Shown here piece after piece: positions 10,171 through 18,519 of a stretch of 64,000 nt of DNA. Within the stretch, counting starts at the first letter, position 1. Every line of letters starts with the position of its first letter. The notes below the pieces were generated by a model that was not told the origin of the DNA, did no database searches, and worked only from the letters and a program-made list of their open reading frames with translations. The stretch comes from Achromobacter spanius (GTDB taxonomy: Bacteria > Pseudomonadota > Gammaproteobacteria > Burkholderiales > Burkholderiaceae_B). Both the position numbers and the translations under genes were made by a program. The stretch lies in contig NZ_CP034689.1 of assembly GCF_003994415.1 (NCBI RefSeq), positions 2,914,001-2,978,000 on the forward strand. The letters are read 5' to 3'.

Positions 10171-11064
10171 ATGAACACTGAAACCAACCCTATTGCTGTA
10201 GTGGGTCCTGGTGCGATCGGCACCACAGTCGCGGCGATGCTGCATAAGGTCGGCCGCACGCCATTGCTGTGTGGACGGACTCCCCGCAATCACCTGACGC
10301 TGCTAGAGGGCGGCGGCGCTACGACCGTCCCCGGTCCGGTTCGGACGACCCCAACGCAGATTACTCGTACGGCTGATCTTGTCTTTCTTGCCGTCAAGAC
10401 CACGCAGATCGAGGCGGCAGCCGAATGGCTCGCCGTGCTGGTCGGCCCAGAGACAGTCGTGTGCGTCTTGCAGAACGGGCTCGAGCAGTTAGAGAAGGTT
10501 GGACCGCGCGCTCCACGCGGACGAATCGTTCCCGCTGTCGTGTGGTTTCCGGCACAGGCGCAATCCGATGGCTCGGTACGCCTGCGCGGCGACGTGCGCC
10601 TGACGCTGCCTGATACGTCTGCTTCCCGCGTCGTGGCCGAAGCGCTGCAAGGCACGCAGTGCTACGTGGACTTGGCCGAAAACTTCAGCGCTCTCGCCTG
10701 GCGCAAGCTGATGCAGAACGCCGTGGCGGGACTCATGGTGCTCACGTCTCGTCGCTCGGGCATGTTCGGCCGGCCTGACATCGCCGGGCTGGCGCTGGCC
10801 TACCTGCGGGAATGCTTGGCCGTGGCGCGCGCAGAGGGCATTGAACTTGGCGACGAAGTGCCGCAAGAGATTCTCGACAAATTCCAGTCGGCACCCGCGG
10901 ACATGGGCACGTCCATCCTCGCGGATCGCGAAGCTGGCCGGCCACTGGAATGGGATATTCGCAACGGCATCATCGCGCGTCGCGGCCGGGCGCATGGCGT
11001 TCCGACGCCGATCAGCGACATCTTGGTGCCGCTTCTTGCGGCTGCGAGCGACGGTCCGGGCTGA
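10171..11064 (+). CDS. 2-dehydropantoate 2-reductase-like oxidoreductase (PanE/ApbA family)
   Basis: 297-residue NADPH-dependent ketoacid reductase family member. An N-terminal Rossmann fold begins with IAVVGPGAIGTTVA (G-x-G-x-x-G), then LVFLAVKTTQ and CVLQNGLEQLE, followed by the helical C-terminal ApbA domain with WRKLMQNAV, whose Lys is at the usual catalytic position. Start ATG at 10171 follows AAAGGA. It stands alone, divergent from the LysR gene, so it may be a paralogue acting on another ketoacid rather than the pantothenate enzyme; sequence alone does not decide. Confidence 0.87.
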   Translation: MNTETNPIAVVGPGAIGTTVAAMLHKVGRTPLLCGRTPRNHLTLLEGGGATTVPGPVRTTPTQITRTADLVFLAVKTTQIEAAAEWLAVLVGPETVVCVLQNGLEQLEKVGPRAPRGRIVPAVVWFPAQAQSDGSVRLRGDVRLTLPDTSASRVVAEALQGTQCYVDLAENFSALAWRKLMQNAVAGLMVLTSRRSGMFGRPDIAGLALAYLRECLAVARAEGIELGDEVPQEILDKFQSAPADMGTSILADREAGRPLEWDIRNGIIARRGRAHGVPTPISDILVPLLAAASDGPG

Positions 11065-11077
11065 CCGCCGAGATAAG

Positions 11078-11092
11078 GTGTCAGACTGACAC
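11078..11092. repeat. Short perfect palindrome between convergent genes
   Basis: GTGTCAG-A-CTGACAC, 7-base arms around one central base, in the 38-base gap between the convergent reductase gene and the small unknown gene. A T-rich stretch (TATTGTTAG) follows on the plus strand. It may act as a weak bidirectional terminator, though the one-base centre leaves at most a 5-bp stem in RNA. Confidence 0.35.
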
Positions 11093-11102
11093 TATTGTTA
11101 GT

Positions 11103-11597
11103 TCAGGGAATCAGCCCGGCCTTCTGTAGCCGCCATTTCGGAATTTGATAGTCGTATGTGGCGGCTTTCAGCGTCTCAAATTGCTTGAACCAAGGCGCAA
11201 TGTGCTGGTCGATATCGTCCGGCAGCGTGGCCAGCCAAGCGGGTAGTTCTTCGGGTTCGCACAGCGCCACCGGCGCGCCGCTGGCAAACGTGTCTTCCGG
11301 AACCAGACCCTGGCCAGGTACGAGATACGCACGTCGATAGAGCCGACCCTTGTCCCAGACTTCGGTGGGCACGTAGACGGGCCATTCGCCTTTATGCGGT
11401 ACGGAAACGTAGACGCCGATCGAGACCAGTTGCCGGTTCTCGAACGAGTCCATGTAGCGGTTGAGTACCAAGCCCTGGTCCACCTCGTTAATCGTGCGCC
11501 ACAGGCAACGCTTGCGCTTGCGCCAACCGGCGAACGCGGGGTGAGGGCGCACGAGGTCCATGAAACCGTCTTCGATGGGTTGGAAGTTGATGGGCAT
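11103..11597 (-). CDS. Hypothetical protein in relic mobile island
   Basis: 164 residues, not recognised. Soluble, rich in Trp/Arg/Pro, starting MPINFQPIEDGFMDLVRPHP; no signal peptide, helix-turn-helix or membrane segment. It starts 8 bases after the stop of the 112-residue gene upstream, so the two are almost certainly one transcript lying behind the probable C4-type RNA. The RBS is poor (CCCCCC before ATG), which fits coupling to the upstream gene. By position it corresponds to prophage-accessory genes of unknown function; that is inference. Confidence 0.7.
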   Translation of the reverse strand: MPINFQPIEDGFMDLVRPHPAFAGWRKRKRCLWRTINEVDQGLVLNRYMDSFENRQLVSIGVYVSVPHKGEWPVYVPTEVWDKGRLYRRAYLVPGQGLVPEDTFASGAPVALCEPEELPAWLATLPDDIDQHIAPWFKQFETLKAATYDYQIPKWRLQKAGLIP

Positions 11598-11605
11598 GTG
11601 GGGGG

Positions 11606-11944
11606 CTATTGAATGGACGCTGGAACGTCGTATAGAGACCGTTCCAATTCGGCTGGGGCATCATCGTCGGCAGAGCGCGACTGTTCCAACATGGCATCGG
11701 TCAACGTGCCAACGTAATCACACAAACTTTGAACCCCGCCCATCAGCGCGGCGACTGTCCATGCATCCAAGGGCGCCGCTCCTGTTGCGTCAGGTTCGAA
11801 TGCGCTGTTGCCGACCAAGCGCGCGATGGCGTCAATGGCGTGGCGGGTGCGATCGACGTGATGAAGATGCGCCAAGGCGACGACGCCGAGTTCAGGGTCG
11901 GTGTCGACAGACCAGGGGTTTTGCGTGAAAGGGTGCTGCGTCAT
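11606..11944 (-). CDS. Hypothetical protein, first gene behind the C4-like RNA
   Basis: 112 residues, acidic, mostly helical (ELGVVALAHLHHVDRTRHAI, WTVAALMGGVQSLCDYVGTL), no recognised domain. The ATG has a strong ribosome-binding site (TAGGAGG, 7 bases upstream), just downstream of the structured RNA at 11958-12086. In P1/P4-type immunity regions a C4 RNA controls the gene that follows it, so this gene is the likely regulated target. Function unknown. Confidence 0.7.
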   Translation of the reverse strand: MTQHPFTQNPWSVDTDPELGVVALAHLHHVDRTRHAIDAIARLVGNSAFEPDATGAAPLDAWTVAALMGGVQSLCDYVGTLTDAMLEQSRSADDDAPAELERSLYDVPASIQ

Positions 11945-11957
11945 GAGTGCCTCCTAC

Positions 11958-12086
11958 CTATAGTGGCGACGAACCCGCTCCCCGCTTCCAAACGGGGTGG
12001 GCGGGCACGAGACAAGGTTGGAAGACCGGAGCTATAGGACCCGGCGTGCGCAAGCGCACCCCCGTCAAGGCCCGCCCATAGGGACG
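11958..12086 (-). ncRNA. Probable C4-type antisense RNA
   Basis: On the minus strand the stretch begins CCTATGGGCGGGCC and contains a perfect hairpin GTGCG-CTTG-CGCAC, then the single-stranded motif CTTCCAACC. It ends with a long hairpin (CCCGC outer, CCCCG/CGGGG inner stem) whose loop carries TTGGAAG, the exact complement of CTTCCAA. The motif order, the GGTCTTCCAACC element and the position immediately before a small gene match my memory of prophage C4 RNAs, which block expression of downstream antirepressor-type genes. The family assignment is from memory and not from a covariance search. Confidence 0.55.
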
Positions 12087-12355
12087 TGCAAAGACGCGCG
12101 AACGAAAAAATGCCGCCTGAGCGGCGGCTGTCCGCCTATAGCTTTTCGGCTTCCACACCGAGCTACCGTTGGTGCGGTAGTGGGGGGAGTATAGGGCAAT
12201 GGGGAAGCGGGGAGGGGTGGGGATTGCGTCATGGTCGGGTTTCGACCCGAAGCTGCCGTTCGAGCCTGACTTGTCGATGCCTGATAAGCAACGATTGCCC
12301 CTCTTGTAGTTGCTGTAAGACGAACTACGCACACAGCCATAAAGCGGCTATCCAA
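12065..12355 (-). CDS. Possible Ash/Icd-like small ORF upstream of and overlapping the C4-like RNA
   Basis: 96 residues ending GGQPPLRRHFFVRASLHVPM followed by GGP. ORFs with this type of ending, encoded across the hairpin that precedes a C4 RNA, are often annotated as Ash- or Icd-like prophage proteins. Composition (Thr, Ser, Pro, Arg rich) is compatible with either a small real gene or a chance frame. No convincing RBS was found. Kept because of the position and the C-terminal resemblance only. Confidence 0.3.
   Translation of the reverse strand: MDSRFMAVCVVRLTATTRGAIVAYQASTSQARTAASGRNPTMTQSPPLPASPLPYTPPTTAPTVARCGSRKAIGGQPPLRRHFFVRASLHVPMGGP
12104..12128 (-). terminator. Rho-independent terminator-like hairpin before the C4-like RNA
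   Basis: Read on the minus strand: stem GCCGCC, loop GCTCA, stem GGCGGC, then ATTTTTT. This is a strong intrinsic-terminator shape just upstream of the C4-like RNA, and could end leader transcription or be part of the processing boundary of the RNA. Confidence 0.6.
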
Positions 12356-12374
12356 AGCACCAGACTAGAGCCAG

Positions 12375-12776
12375 CTACCTTGGAAGATGCTGCTCAATCA
12401 AGTCTGCCTCTCGGTTCATTCCGCGCTTGCGTAACTCTTGAATAAAGACTGGCCAGGGCGGAATATTGCTCATATATGGCGCAGGTCCCATCGACATACC
12501 TCCTCCGGGACCAATGGATAGTCCGCCACCAGGTCCCGTAGACAATCCACCCCCGGGACCAATGGAAAGACCACCACCTGGTCCAATAGATAGACCGCCA
12601 CCTGGGCCAATGGAAAGACCGCCGCCTGGACCGATAGACATCCCTCCACCTGGACCTATAGACATTCCACCGCCAGGGCCAATGGATGCTCCGCCACCAG
12701 GCCCAATTGACATTCCTCCCCCTGGACCAATTGAACGCCCGCCGCCAGGGCCAGTACTCTGATTTCTGTTCCACAT
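12375..12776 (-). CDS. GPGGG tandem-repeat protein
   Basis: 133 residues. After MWNRNQST the protein is 11 tandem copies of an 8-residue unit with consensus [LMRA]-S-I-G-P-G-G-G (24-bp DNA period), then a non-repetitive tail of about 40 residues starting MSMGPAPYMSNIPPWPVF and containing a charged helix (IQELRKRGMNREADLIEQHL). The start ATG follows GGAGAAAG, so it is a real translation unit. No signal peptide. The repeat should be disordered or a polyproline-II-like glycine array; the conserved-looking tail is more likely the functional part. I have the impression of similar GPGGG proteins in other proteobacterial islands, but function is unknown. Confidence 0.75.
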   Translation of the reverse strand: MWNRNQSTGPGGGRSIGPGGGMSIGPGGGASIGPGGGMSIGPGGGMSIGPGGGLSIGPGGGLSIGPGGGLSIGPGGGLSTGPGGGLSIGPGGGMSMGPAPYMSNIPPWPVFIQELRKRGMNREADLIEQHLPR

Positions 12777-13088
12777 AGTTGCTTTCTCCGGCTTTGCTGA
12801 AAAACAGGCGTCAATTCATGGCCTGTCGACCAAGGAATACAAGAATTCTAAATATCTGCTTCTGGCCGCGAGCCGTCCTTGTCGAAAGGCCGAGGGCGAC
12901 CTGAAGCGGCCGTTCGCGCGCCAGGAGCCAATGCTTGCTGTGCGGCGATAGCTTACCTTTCCTGTCACTCGCGGCTCTGTTCACCACATGACGCGTTCCT
13001 GCCCCATAGCGGATAGATCGAATGTTAAAAGATCCGGACATTCGCCTATCAGCAAATCTCGGTACACGGGAAGACTGACGGCTTTCCA
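12777..13088. other. Intergenic stretch without recognisable gene
   Basis: About 310 bases between the GPGGG gene and the HerA fragment. An open frame runs through it on the minus strand, but it begins inside the HerA fragment in another frame and has no RBS or recognisable sequence. It carries the promoter region of the GPGGG gene; nothing else is seen. Confidence 0.5.
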
Positions 13089-13613
13089 CTATTCCTTGAG
13101 CCAAGCTTTCCTGATCTCCCCAAAGTTGAGCTCCTTCCACTCTTCCTTCCATAGCTGGTAGTAGGGGATGTCGGTCGATGACGGCGGTGGATCGCAATGC
13201 TGAACCTTGATCAACGACGGCATCACCACAGATTCACCAATCAGCAGCGCCTCCCCGGCACCCAAGGTCGGGAGTTTGTCGCACAGGTTGCCGAGCGTAT
13301 CGGGCAGAAGGCGCGCAACGTAGCTTTGGTCACTCGGATTGGTCAGGCGCATTGCCAGGAAGTTACTGCACTGGGAAAAGATAGTCTCGGAAATCTCGGA
13401 CGGCCGCTGACTCGAAAGGAGCAGCGTCACGCCGTACTTGCGACCTTCCTTGGCGATGCGCTCGATTGAGAACTTGGACGCACGAAAACGCGCCAGGTCG
13501 CTGTTTGGCACGTACTTATGAGCCTCCTCGTACACTAATAGAAGCGGTGCGTCGGTGTTGATTTTCTCCTTCGCCGCAGTCCGCATAACCTTGTAGTGAT
13601 ACCCGTAGCCGCC
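13089..13613 (-). pseudogene. HerA-type ATPase, C-terminal fragment
   Basis: About 174 residues of the C-terminal half of a HerA/DUF87 hexameric ATPase: Walker B strand LLLVYEEAHKYVP, the sensor segment GVTLLLSSQRPSEISETIFS, then FLAMRLTNPSDQSYVARLLPD and GEALLIGESVVMPSLIKV. The Walker A half is absent. The frame continues without a stop into IS21 transposase sequence upstream, so it can be read only as a chimera. HerA ATPases of this kind occur with nucleases or SIR2 in antiphage modules and mobile islands; the partner gene is not present here. Confidence 0.85.
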
Positions 13614-13913
13614 CAAGAACTCCTTGAGTTGCGTCACGCCACCGGGGTAGCCCAGTTCCTGTATCTCGCGCAACAACACAGCCGCTGGGATCCAGTGTGG
13701 CCGCGCCGCTTCGATGCGGCCATGAAGGTAGTCCTTGTACGGATCCAGCTTGGTTGTGCGCGCCTCGCGTGGCTTGTACTGCTGGGCATCGGCCTCACGC
13801 AGATATCGCCTGATCGTGTTGCGTGAGCAGCCCAACTGTCTGGCCATCTCCCGAATACTGACGCCACGACGCGCCATTACCTTGATCTCCACTGCTTGCT
13901 CCTGAGTCAACAT
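13614..13913 (-). pseudogene. istA: IS21-family transposase IstA, N-terminal fragment fused to HerA remnant
   Basis: The start MLTQEQAVEIKVMARRGVSI, the helix-turn-helix IREMARQLGCSRNTIRRYLRE and then REIQELGYPGGVTQLKEF are the first roughly 100 residues of an IS21 IstA. Sequence homologous to IstA ends at about residue 100; the DDE catalytic core and istB are gone. The frame runs straight on into a HerA C-terminus, giving one open frame of 283 codons. The original element must have suffered a deletion that joined it to the herA gene. Confidence 0.85.
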
Positions 13914-13999
13914 CTTCGGCGGCCAAAAGGCCACCATCATTGCCCAGGTGGGTCAGATTTACTCCGACGGGGTGGGTCAGTATTACATCGGCGATGACA
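13614..13999 (-). mobile_element. IS21-family element, left-end remnant
   Basis: Contains the istA 5' fragment and one terminus with two copies of GGTGGGTCAG (13947 and 13971), the multiple terminal repeats typical of IS21 ends. The tip most likely begins TGTCATCGCC when read inward on the minus strand, placing the outer boundary at about 13999. The other end, istB and the rest of istA are missing, so target-site duplication cannot be tested. Confidence 0.75.
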
Positions 14000-15242
14000 C
14001 CAAACCTTTGTCGGACTGATGGAGGTGTGGTTTCTCTCCCAGCTTGGTGAAGACGTGCTCGCTGGTGTGTCGGTTGTGTTTCCATTGCTGGCGTTGACGA
14101 CGGCGCTTGCGACCGGCGCGGTGGGTGGGGGAATGCTTGGCGCGGTTGCGCGGGCGCTGGGGCGCAACGACCGCGTGCAAGCCAACGCGCTGGTTTGGCA
14201 TGCTGTCGCGATTGCGGTGGCGTTTGGGCTTGTCACGGCGGGGCTCGTCTTGGCTTTTGGCACCGTGGCTTTCAGTGCCATGGGGGCCAGCGGCGCCGCG
14301 CTTGCGCACGCCGACCACTATGCCGCCGTCGTCTTTGGCGGGGCACCGCTGATTTGGCTGTTCAACGCACTGCTGGCGGTCATCCGGGGCAGTGGAAATG
14401 TGCGCTTGCCGATGCGGGTGGTGTGCGGCGGCGGGGTCATCCTGATACCGGTATCGTGGCTGCTGATCTTTGGCGCGGCAGGCTTTCGGGGGCTGGGCGT
14501 GACAGGCGGCGCGTTGGCAATGGTCTTGTATTACGCCGTTGGTAGCCTGGTTTTCGCAATATATCTTTGGCGTGGCCAAGGGGTGCTGCAGCCGGCTGCC
14601 AGACCGGTGCGGCTGCAACGTCGGCTATTTGCCGACATTCTCAAGGTCGGCGGCGTGTCGGCCCTTATCGCGACAAGTACCAATCTCACCATCGCCATCG
14701 TTACCGGCTACGTTGGGTCGTACGGTCTGGCGGCCGTGGCCGGGTACGGCGCGGCTGCGCGATTGGAATTCTTGTTGGTGCCGCTCAGTTTCGGCATCGG
14801 CGGGCCTGCCGCGATCCTGATTGGCACCAACGCGGCGGCGGGCAGGATCGATCGCGCACGCCGCGCCGCGTTGATCGCAGCCTGTCTGGGGTTCGCCGTT
14901 GCCGAGGCTATTGGGTTGGTGGTTGCGATATGGCCCGAGTTATGGCTGGGCGCGTTTTTGACGGACCCCGAAAGTGTGGCGACGGGAAGCGTTTACCTGC
15001 GCCATGTCGGCCCCTTTTTTGGCTTCTTCGGGCTTGGATTCACCCAGTACTGTGCCGCGCAGGGCACCGGCAAGATGGCGGTACCGTTGGCGGGCGCCTT
15101 GGCGCGCACGGTGGTGGCGTTGGGTGGGGGGCTGATCGCCACCACGCAGACCGGGCTGTTCGTCAGCGTGGGCCTGGGTATGGCGGCTTTTGGGGCGGCG
15201 GGGCTTTATGCGCTGCTGCGCGATTGCCGGAAACAGGAATAA
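14000..15242 (+). pseudogene. MATE-family multidrug exporter, 5' end removed at the IS21 junction
   Basis: 407 codons are open from the ATG at 14019, but the coding sense extends upstream to the IS tip (QTFVGLMEVWFLSQLGEDVLAG matches the first MATE helix) and stops there at an in-frame TGA. About 45-50 N-terminal residues and the native promoter are lost. The remainder has the usual MATE helices, including GASGAALAHADHYA, IRGSGNVRLPMRVV and FTQYCAAQGTGKMAVPL. Loss of half of helix 1 very likely inactivates it, although an internally started product is possible. MATE proteins export cationic drugs against Na+ or H+. Confidence 0.82.
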
Positions 15243-15359
15243 CGAAGGATGGCTTTCGACGTCCAAATGGCGCAACAAAGTGGGCCGATATTTTTCAACA
15301 ACGTGGATGCCGTTCCCCGTGCCGGATTAAGCTGATCTTTCATTGCCTGAAAAGGAAGC

Positions 15360-16313
15360 ATGATGCGGCACGTTGGTTTAATCCTGGAAGATGGCTTCCA
15401 GCTGATGGGTTTGGCGGCGCTCTCTGCCTTTGAGCTCGCCAATACTGAGTTGGGCGATAAGGGCTATCGGCTGACGGTGCTCTCTGAAAAAGGCGGCACG
15501 GTCAGGTCGTCCATGAACGCAGGTATCGAAACGACGCCGCTAGGTGTCATACCCGATACGCTGATGGTTGCCGGCCAATTGGCGCCCCAGGATATTTCGC
15601 CCGGGGTGCGTGCGTATCTCGCCCGTGCGGGGGAACAAGCCCGCCGGGTGGCTGGGGTATGCACAGGCGCTTTTGTGCTGGCGCACGCCGGTCTGCTTGA
15701 CGGCCGTACCGCCACCACGCACTGGGCGCATGCGCCGGCGCTTCGGGCGCGCTTTCCGAAGGTCAGGGTCGAAGAGGACCGCATTTTCGTCCGTGACGGC
15801 AACATCTGGACGTCGGCGGGAATGTCATCGGCCATCGACCTGACGCTTGCGCTGATCGAGGACGACCATGGGGCTGCGCTTTCCCGGGCACTGGCTCGCA
15901 GGCTTGTCGTCTACCATCGTCGCCACGGCGGGCAATCGCAATTTTCGGCGATGCTTGCGCTGGAGCCTCGCTCTGACCGGGTAAAGCGCGCGCTGGCCTA
16001 CGCTCGTGAAAACCTGCGCAATCCCTTGTCTGTCGAAGAGCTTGCCGAAGCTGCCAGCCTGTCACCGCGTCAGTTCAGCCGGGTATTTCGCGAAGAAACC
16101 GGGAGGTCTCCGGCCAAGGCCGTGGAAATGCTGCGCTTGGAGGCTGCGCGCGTCATGTTGGAAGACGGCCGTCACCCTTTGGAAATCGTGGCGCGTGACA
16201 CGGGTTTTGCTGACCGTGACCGAATGCGGCGCGCCTTCCTGCGCAATCTTGGCCAGCCCCCGGCCAGCGTGAAGCGGAGCCTGGTGTCGATGCAAGACCG
16301 CGACGCCGCCTGA
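15360..16313 (+). CDS. GlxA-type regulator: DJ-1/PfpI domain plus AraC HTH
   Basis: 317 residues. Residues about 1-165 form a DJ-1/PfpI-like domain with the nucleophile-elbow-like CTGAFVLAHAGLLDGR; residues about 212-310 hold the double AraC helix-turn-helix (LSVEELAEAASLSPRQFSRVFREE and DTGFADRDRMRRAFLR). In this family the N-terminal domain senses a small ligand. Start ATG follows AAAAGGA. It lies directly upstream of SDR, MFS and CMD genes on the same strand, suggesting local activation of that group. Confidence 0.92.
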   Translation: MMRHVGLILEDGFQLMGLAALSAFELANTELGDKGYRLTVLSEKGGTVRSSMNAGIETTPLGVIPDTLMVAGQLAPQDISPGVRAYLARAGEQARRVAGVCTGAFVLAHAGLLDGRTATTHWAHAPALRARFPKVRVEEDRIFVRDGNIWTSAGMSSAIDLTLALIEDDHGAALSRALARRLVVYHRRHGGQSQFSAMLALEPRSDRVKRALAYARENLRNPLSVEELAEAASLSPRQFSRVFREETGRSPAKAVEMLRLEAARVMLEDGRHPLEIVARDTGFADRDRMRRAFLRNLGQPPASVKRSLVSMQDRDAA

Positions 16314-16441
16314 CCGGCCATGGGCGGCCTGCTTATCACCCGTGTCCGTTTTTGCCGGATCTATGGCATTTGAGACTTCACCCGACCCGCGCATAGTACG
16401 TCCATCGAAGGCGCCATCCAGGCGCAACACAAGGACAAATC

Positions 16442-17200
16442 ATGCAGATGACGGGCAACACAATCTTTATCACGGGCGGCACCTCGGGCATTGGCCGCGC
16501 GTTTGCCGAACAGTTTCATTCCCTGGGTAACAAGGTCATCATCGCCGGGCGCCGTCAGGCGCTGCTGGATGAAGTGGCGGCGGCCCATCCGGGGATCGAG
16601 GGCGTCGCCCTGGACATCTCGGATGCCGCCGACATTGACCGCGTTGCCGCGCAACTGATCCGCGACTACCCGACGCTGAACGTACTGATCAACAATGCGG
16701 GGATCATGCCGTTCGACGACCCCTCGGGCCGGATCGATGATGCCGTGTCGCGCCAGATTCTCGACACGAACCTGCTTGGCCCGATCCGGCTGACCTCTGC
16801 GCTGATCGAGCATCTGAAGGCGCAGCCGCGCGCGACGATCATTCACAACACCTCGGTTCTGGCCTACGTGCCTATTGCCACCAATGCCGTCTATTCCGCC
16901 TCGAAGGCGGCGCTGCACTCGTATGCCTTGTCGCAACGCTTCATGCTCAAAGGCACCAGCGTGTCCGTCCAGGAAATCGCGCCGCCGTGGGTCGACACCG
17001 ACCTGATCAAGAAGAGCGGTGACCCTCGCGCCATGCCGCTGGACGCCTTCATCGCCGAAACGATGAAGGGGTTGGCAACCGACGCACCGGAAGTATTTGT
17101 TGAGGCGATTCGTGCCCTGCGCGACAACCCTGGCATTGGTGAACATGCGCTGATTGACGGTTTCAACACTGAAATCGCCGCCAATCCCATCCCCGTCTAA
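16442..17200 (+). CDS. Short-chain dehydrogenase (DltE-like)
   Basis: 252 residues with the classical SDR layout: NAD(P) motif TGGTSGIGRAF at residues 11-21, NNAG at about 88, and the active-site Ser and Y-x-x-x-K (YSASKAAL). The N-terminus FITGGTSGIG and the overall pattern resemble DltE-type oxidoreductases. It follows the GlxA-type regulator and precedes an MFS exporter, all on the plus strand. Substrate unknown. Confidence 0.88.
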   Translation: MQMTGNTIFITGGTSGIGRAFAEQFHSLGNKVIIAGRRQALLDEVAAAHPGIEGVALDISDAADIDRVAAQLIRDYPTLNVLINNAGIMPFDDPSGRIDDAVSRQILDTNLLGPIRLTSALIEHLKAQPRATIIHNTSVLAYVPIATNAVYSASKAALHSYALSQRFMLKGTSVSVQEIAPPWVDTDLIKKSGDPRAMPLDAFIAETMKGLATDAPEVFVEAIRALRDNPGIGEHALIDGFNTEIAANPIPV

Positions 17201-17257
17201 GACGCCTGACAGGCGGGCTCGCGCCCGCACAGACTGCATTTGTAGGAGAGTTGCGTC

Positions 17258-18451
17258 ATGACCGCAACGCTTGCCGACGATTCGCGCACGGTGTTGCTGC
17301 CCGCGGGATTCCTGGCCTTGGGAACGTTCGCCATTGGCACCGAAGGCTTCATGATCGCGCCCTTGCTGCCGGTCATGGCGAAGGACTTTGCGCTGCCCGT
17401 GCCCACCATCGCGCTGTTGGTGATCGTGTTCACGCTGGTGCTGGCATTGTCGTCGCCGGTGACCACCGTGGCCACCGGCCGCATGGCCCGCAAGCAGGTG
17501 CTGCTGATTGCGATGGCCCTGTTCGCCATTGGCAACGTCGTGGCCGCGCTGTCTTCGTCGTTCACCGTGCTGATCGCCGCGCGCGTGCTGATGGCCATTG
17601 CGGCGGGGCTATATGTGCCCGCCGCCAATGGCCTGGCCGGCGTCATCGTCCCGCCCACGATGCGGGGGCGTGCGCTTGCCATTGTCAGTGGGGGGCAGAC
17701 ATTGGCCATCGCACTGGGCCTGCCGCTTGGCGGACTGATCGGCCACGCGTTCGGCTGGCGGGCAACCTTTCTGCTGGTCGGCGCGATGAGCCTGGTGGCC
17801 ATTGCAGGCATTTTGACCGGCATCGACCGTGACGCGGGGCAGGGCATCGCGGTGGCCAGTTTGCGCGAACGTGTCTCGGTGGTGGCGCAGCGTTCCGTAT
17901 TGCGCTTGCTGGCGGTCAGCCTGTTCTGGTCAATCGGCGCCTTTGCTGCCTACCCGTATATCGCCGAGTATCTGAGCGCCGTGTTGGCCTTCGGCCCATT
18001 GGAGATCACCGCGTCTGTCTCGCTCTGGGGGCTTTGTGCAGCGGCTGGGGTCATGACGGGTGGGGTCCTCAACGATCGCTTCGGGGCAGGCACGGTGGTG
18101 CGCGGGTCGCTCGTGCTGTTGGCGTTGTCGTTCCTGGCTTTGGCCGTTGCAACGGCGCTGCCACCGGGAGTTTCACTGGGTCTGGTCCTGGCCGCCGTCG
18201 CCGTGTGGGGCTTCACCGTGTGGTCATTCTTTCCCGCGCAGATGGCACGGCTTATCGGCGCGGGCGTCCCCTCGCAAGCGCCCGTTGCGCTAGCGCTTAA
18301 CACCTCGACGATGTATTTCGGATTTTCAATCGGCAGCGCCCTGGGGGCCGCCGTGTTGGGCGCTGGCGCCATTTGGGCAATTGGCGTCGTGGCGGCCATG
18401 GCGGAACTGATCGCCTTGGGCCTGAACGCCGCCTTTGCGCGTAGAACTTGA
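17258..18451 (+). CDS. MFS transporter, DHA1/AraJ-like
   Basis: 397 residues, 12 predicted helices. The start LPAGFLALGTFAIGTEGFMIAPLLPVMA gives the helix-1 pattern of the AraJ/sugar-efflux-like DHA1 group, with GRMARKQVL as the loop 2-3 motif. The ATG has a strong RBS (TAGGAGAG). It lies 57 bases after the SDR gene and 68 before the CMD gene, so a four-gene transcription unit including the GlxA-type regulator is plausible. Probably a small-molecule exporter. Confidence 0.88.
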   Translation: MTATLADDSRTVLLPAGFLALGTFAIGTEGFMIAPLLPVMAKDFALPVPTIALLVIVFTLVLALSSPVTTVATGRMARKQVLLIAMALFAIGNVVAALSSSFTVLIAARVLMAIAAGLYVPAANGLAGVIVPPTMRGRALAIVSGGQTLAIALGLPLGGLIGHAFGWRATFLLVGAMSLVAIAGILTGIDRDAGQGIAVASLRERVSVVAQRSVLRLLAVSLFWSIGAFAAYPYIAEYLSAVLAFGPLEITASVSLWGLCAAAGVMTGGVLNDRFGAGTVVRGSLVLLALSFLALAVATALPPGVSLGLVLAAVAVWGFTVWSFFPAQMARLIGAGVPSQAPVALALNTSTMYFGFSIGSALGAAVLGAGAIWAIGVVAAMAELIALGLNAAFARRT

Positions 18452-18519
18452 ATTTCTCTGTATCGGCGGGTTCACCGCTGCCGGATTTCAGCAACACCAC
18501 TTTGAAAGGAACCAAGAAA

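Noticed and set aside
12466..12762. Plus-strand frame encoding PPPGPID-type repeats
   Set aside because: It is the exact antisense of the GPGGG gene, and the GPGGG strand has the RBS and a unique C-terminal tail.
12400..12770. CRISPR or non-coding 24-bp minisatellite
   Set aside because: The 24-bp repeat is in frame within a protein with its own RBS, and synonymous positions vary while the protein repeat is kept.
12811..13197. Minus-strand frame of 128 codons between the HerA fragment and the GPGGG gene
   Set aside because: It begins inside the HerA fragment in another frame, and no part of its translation is recognisable.
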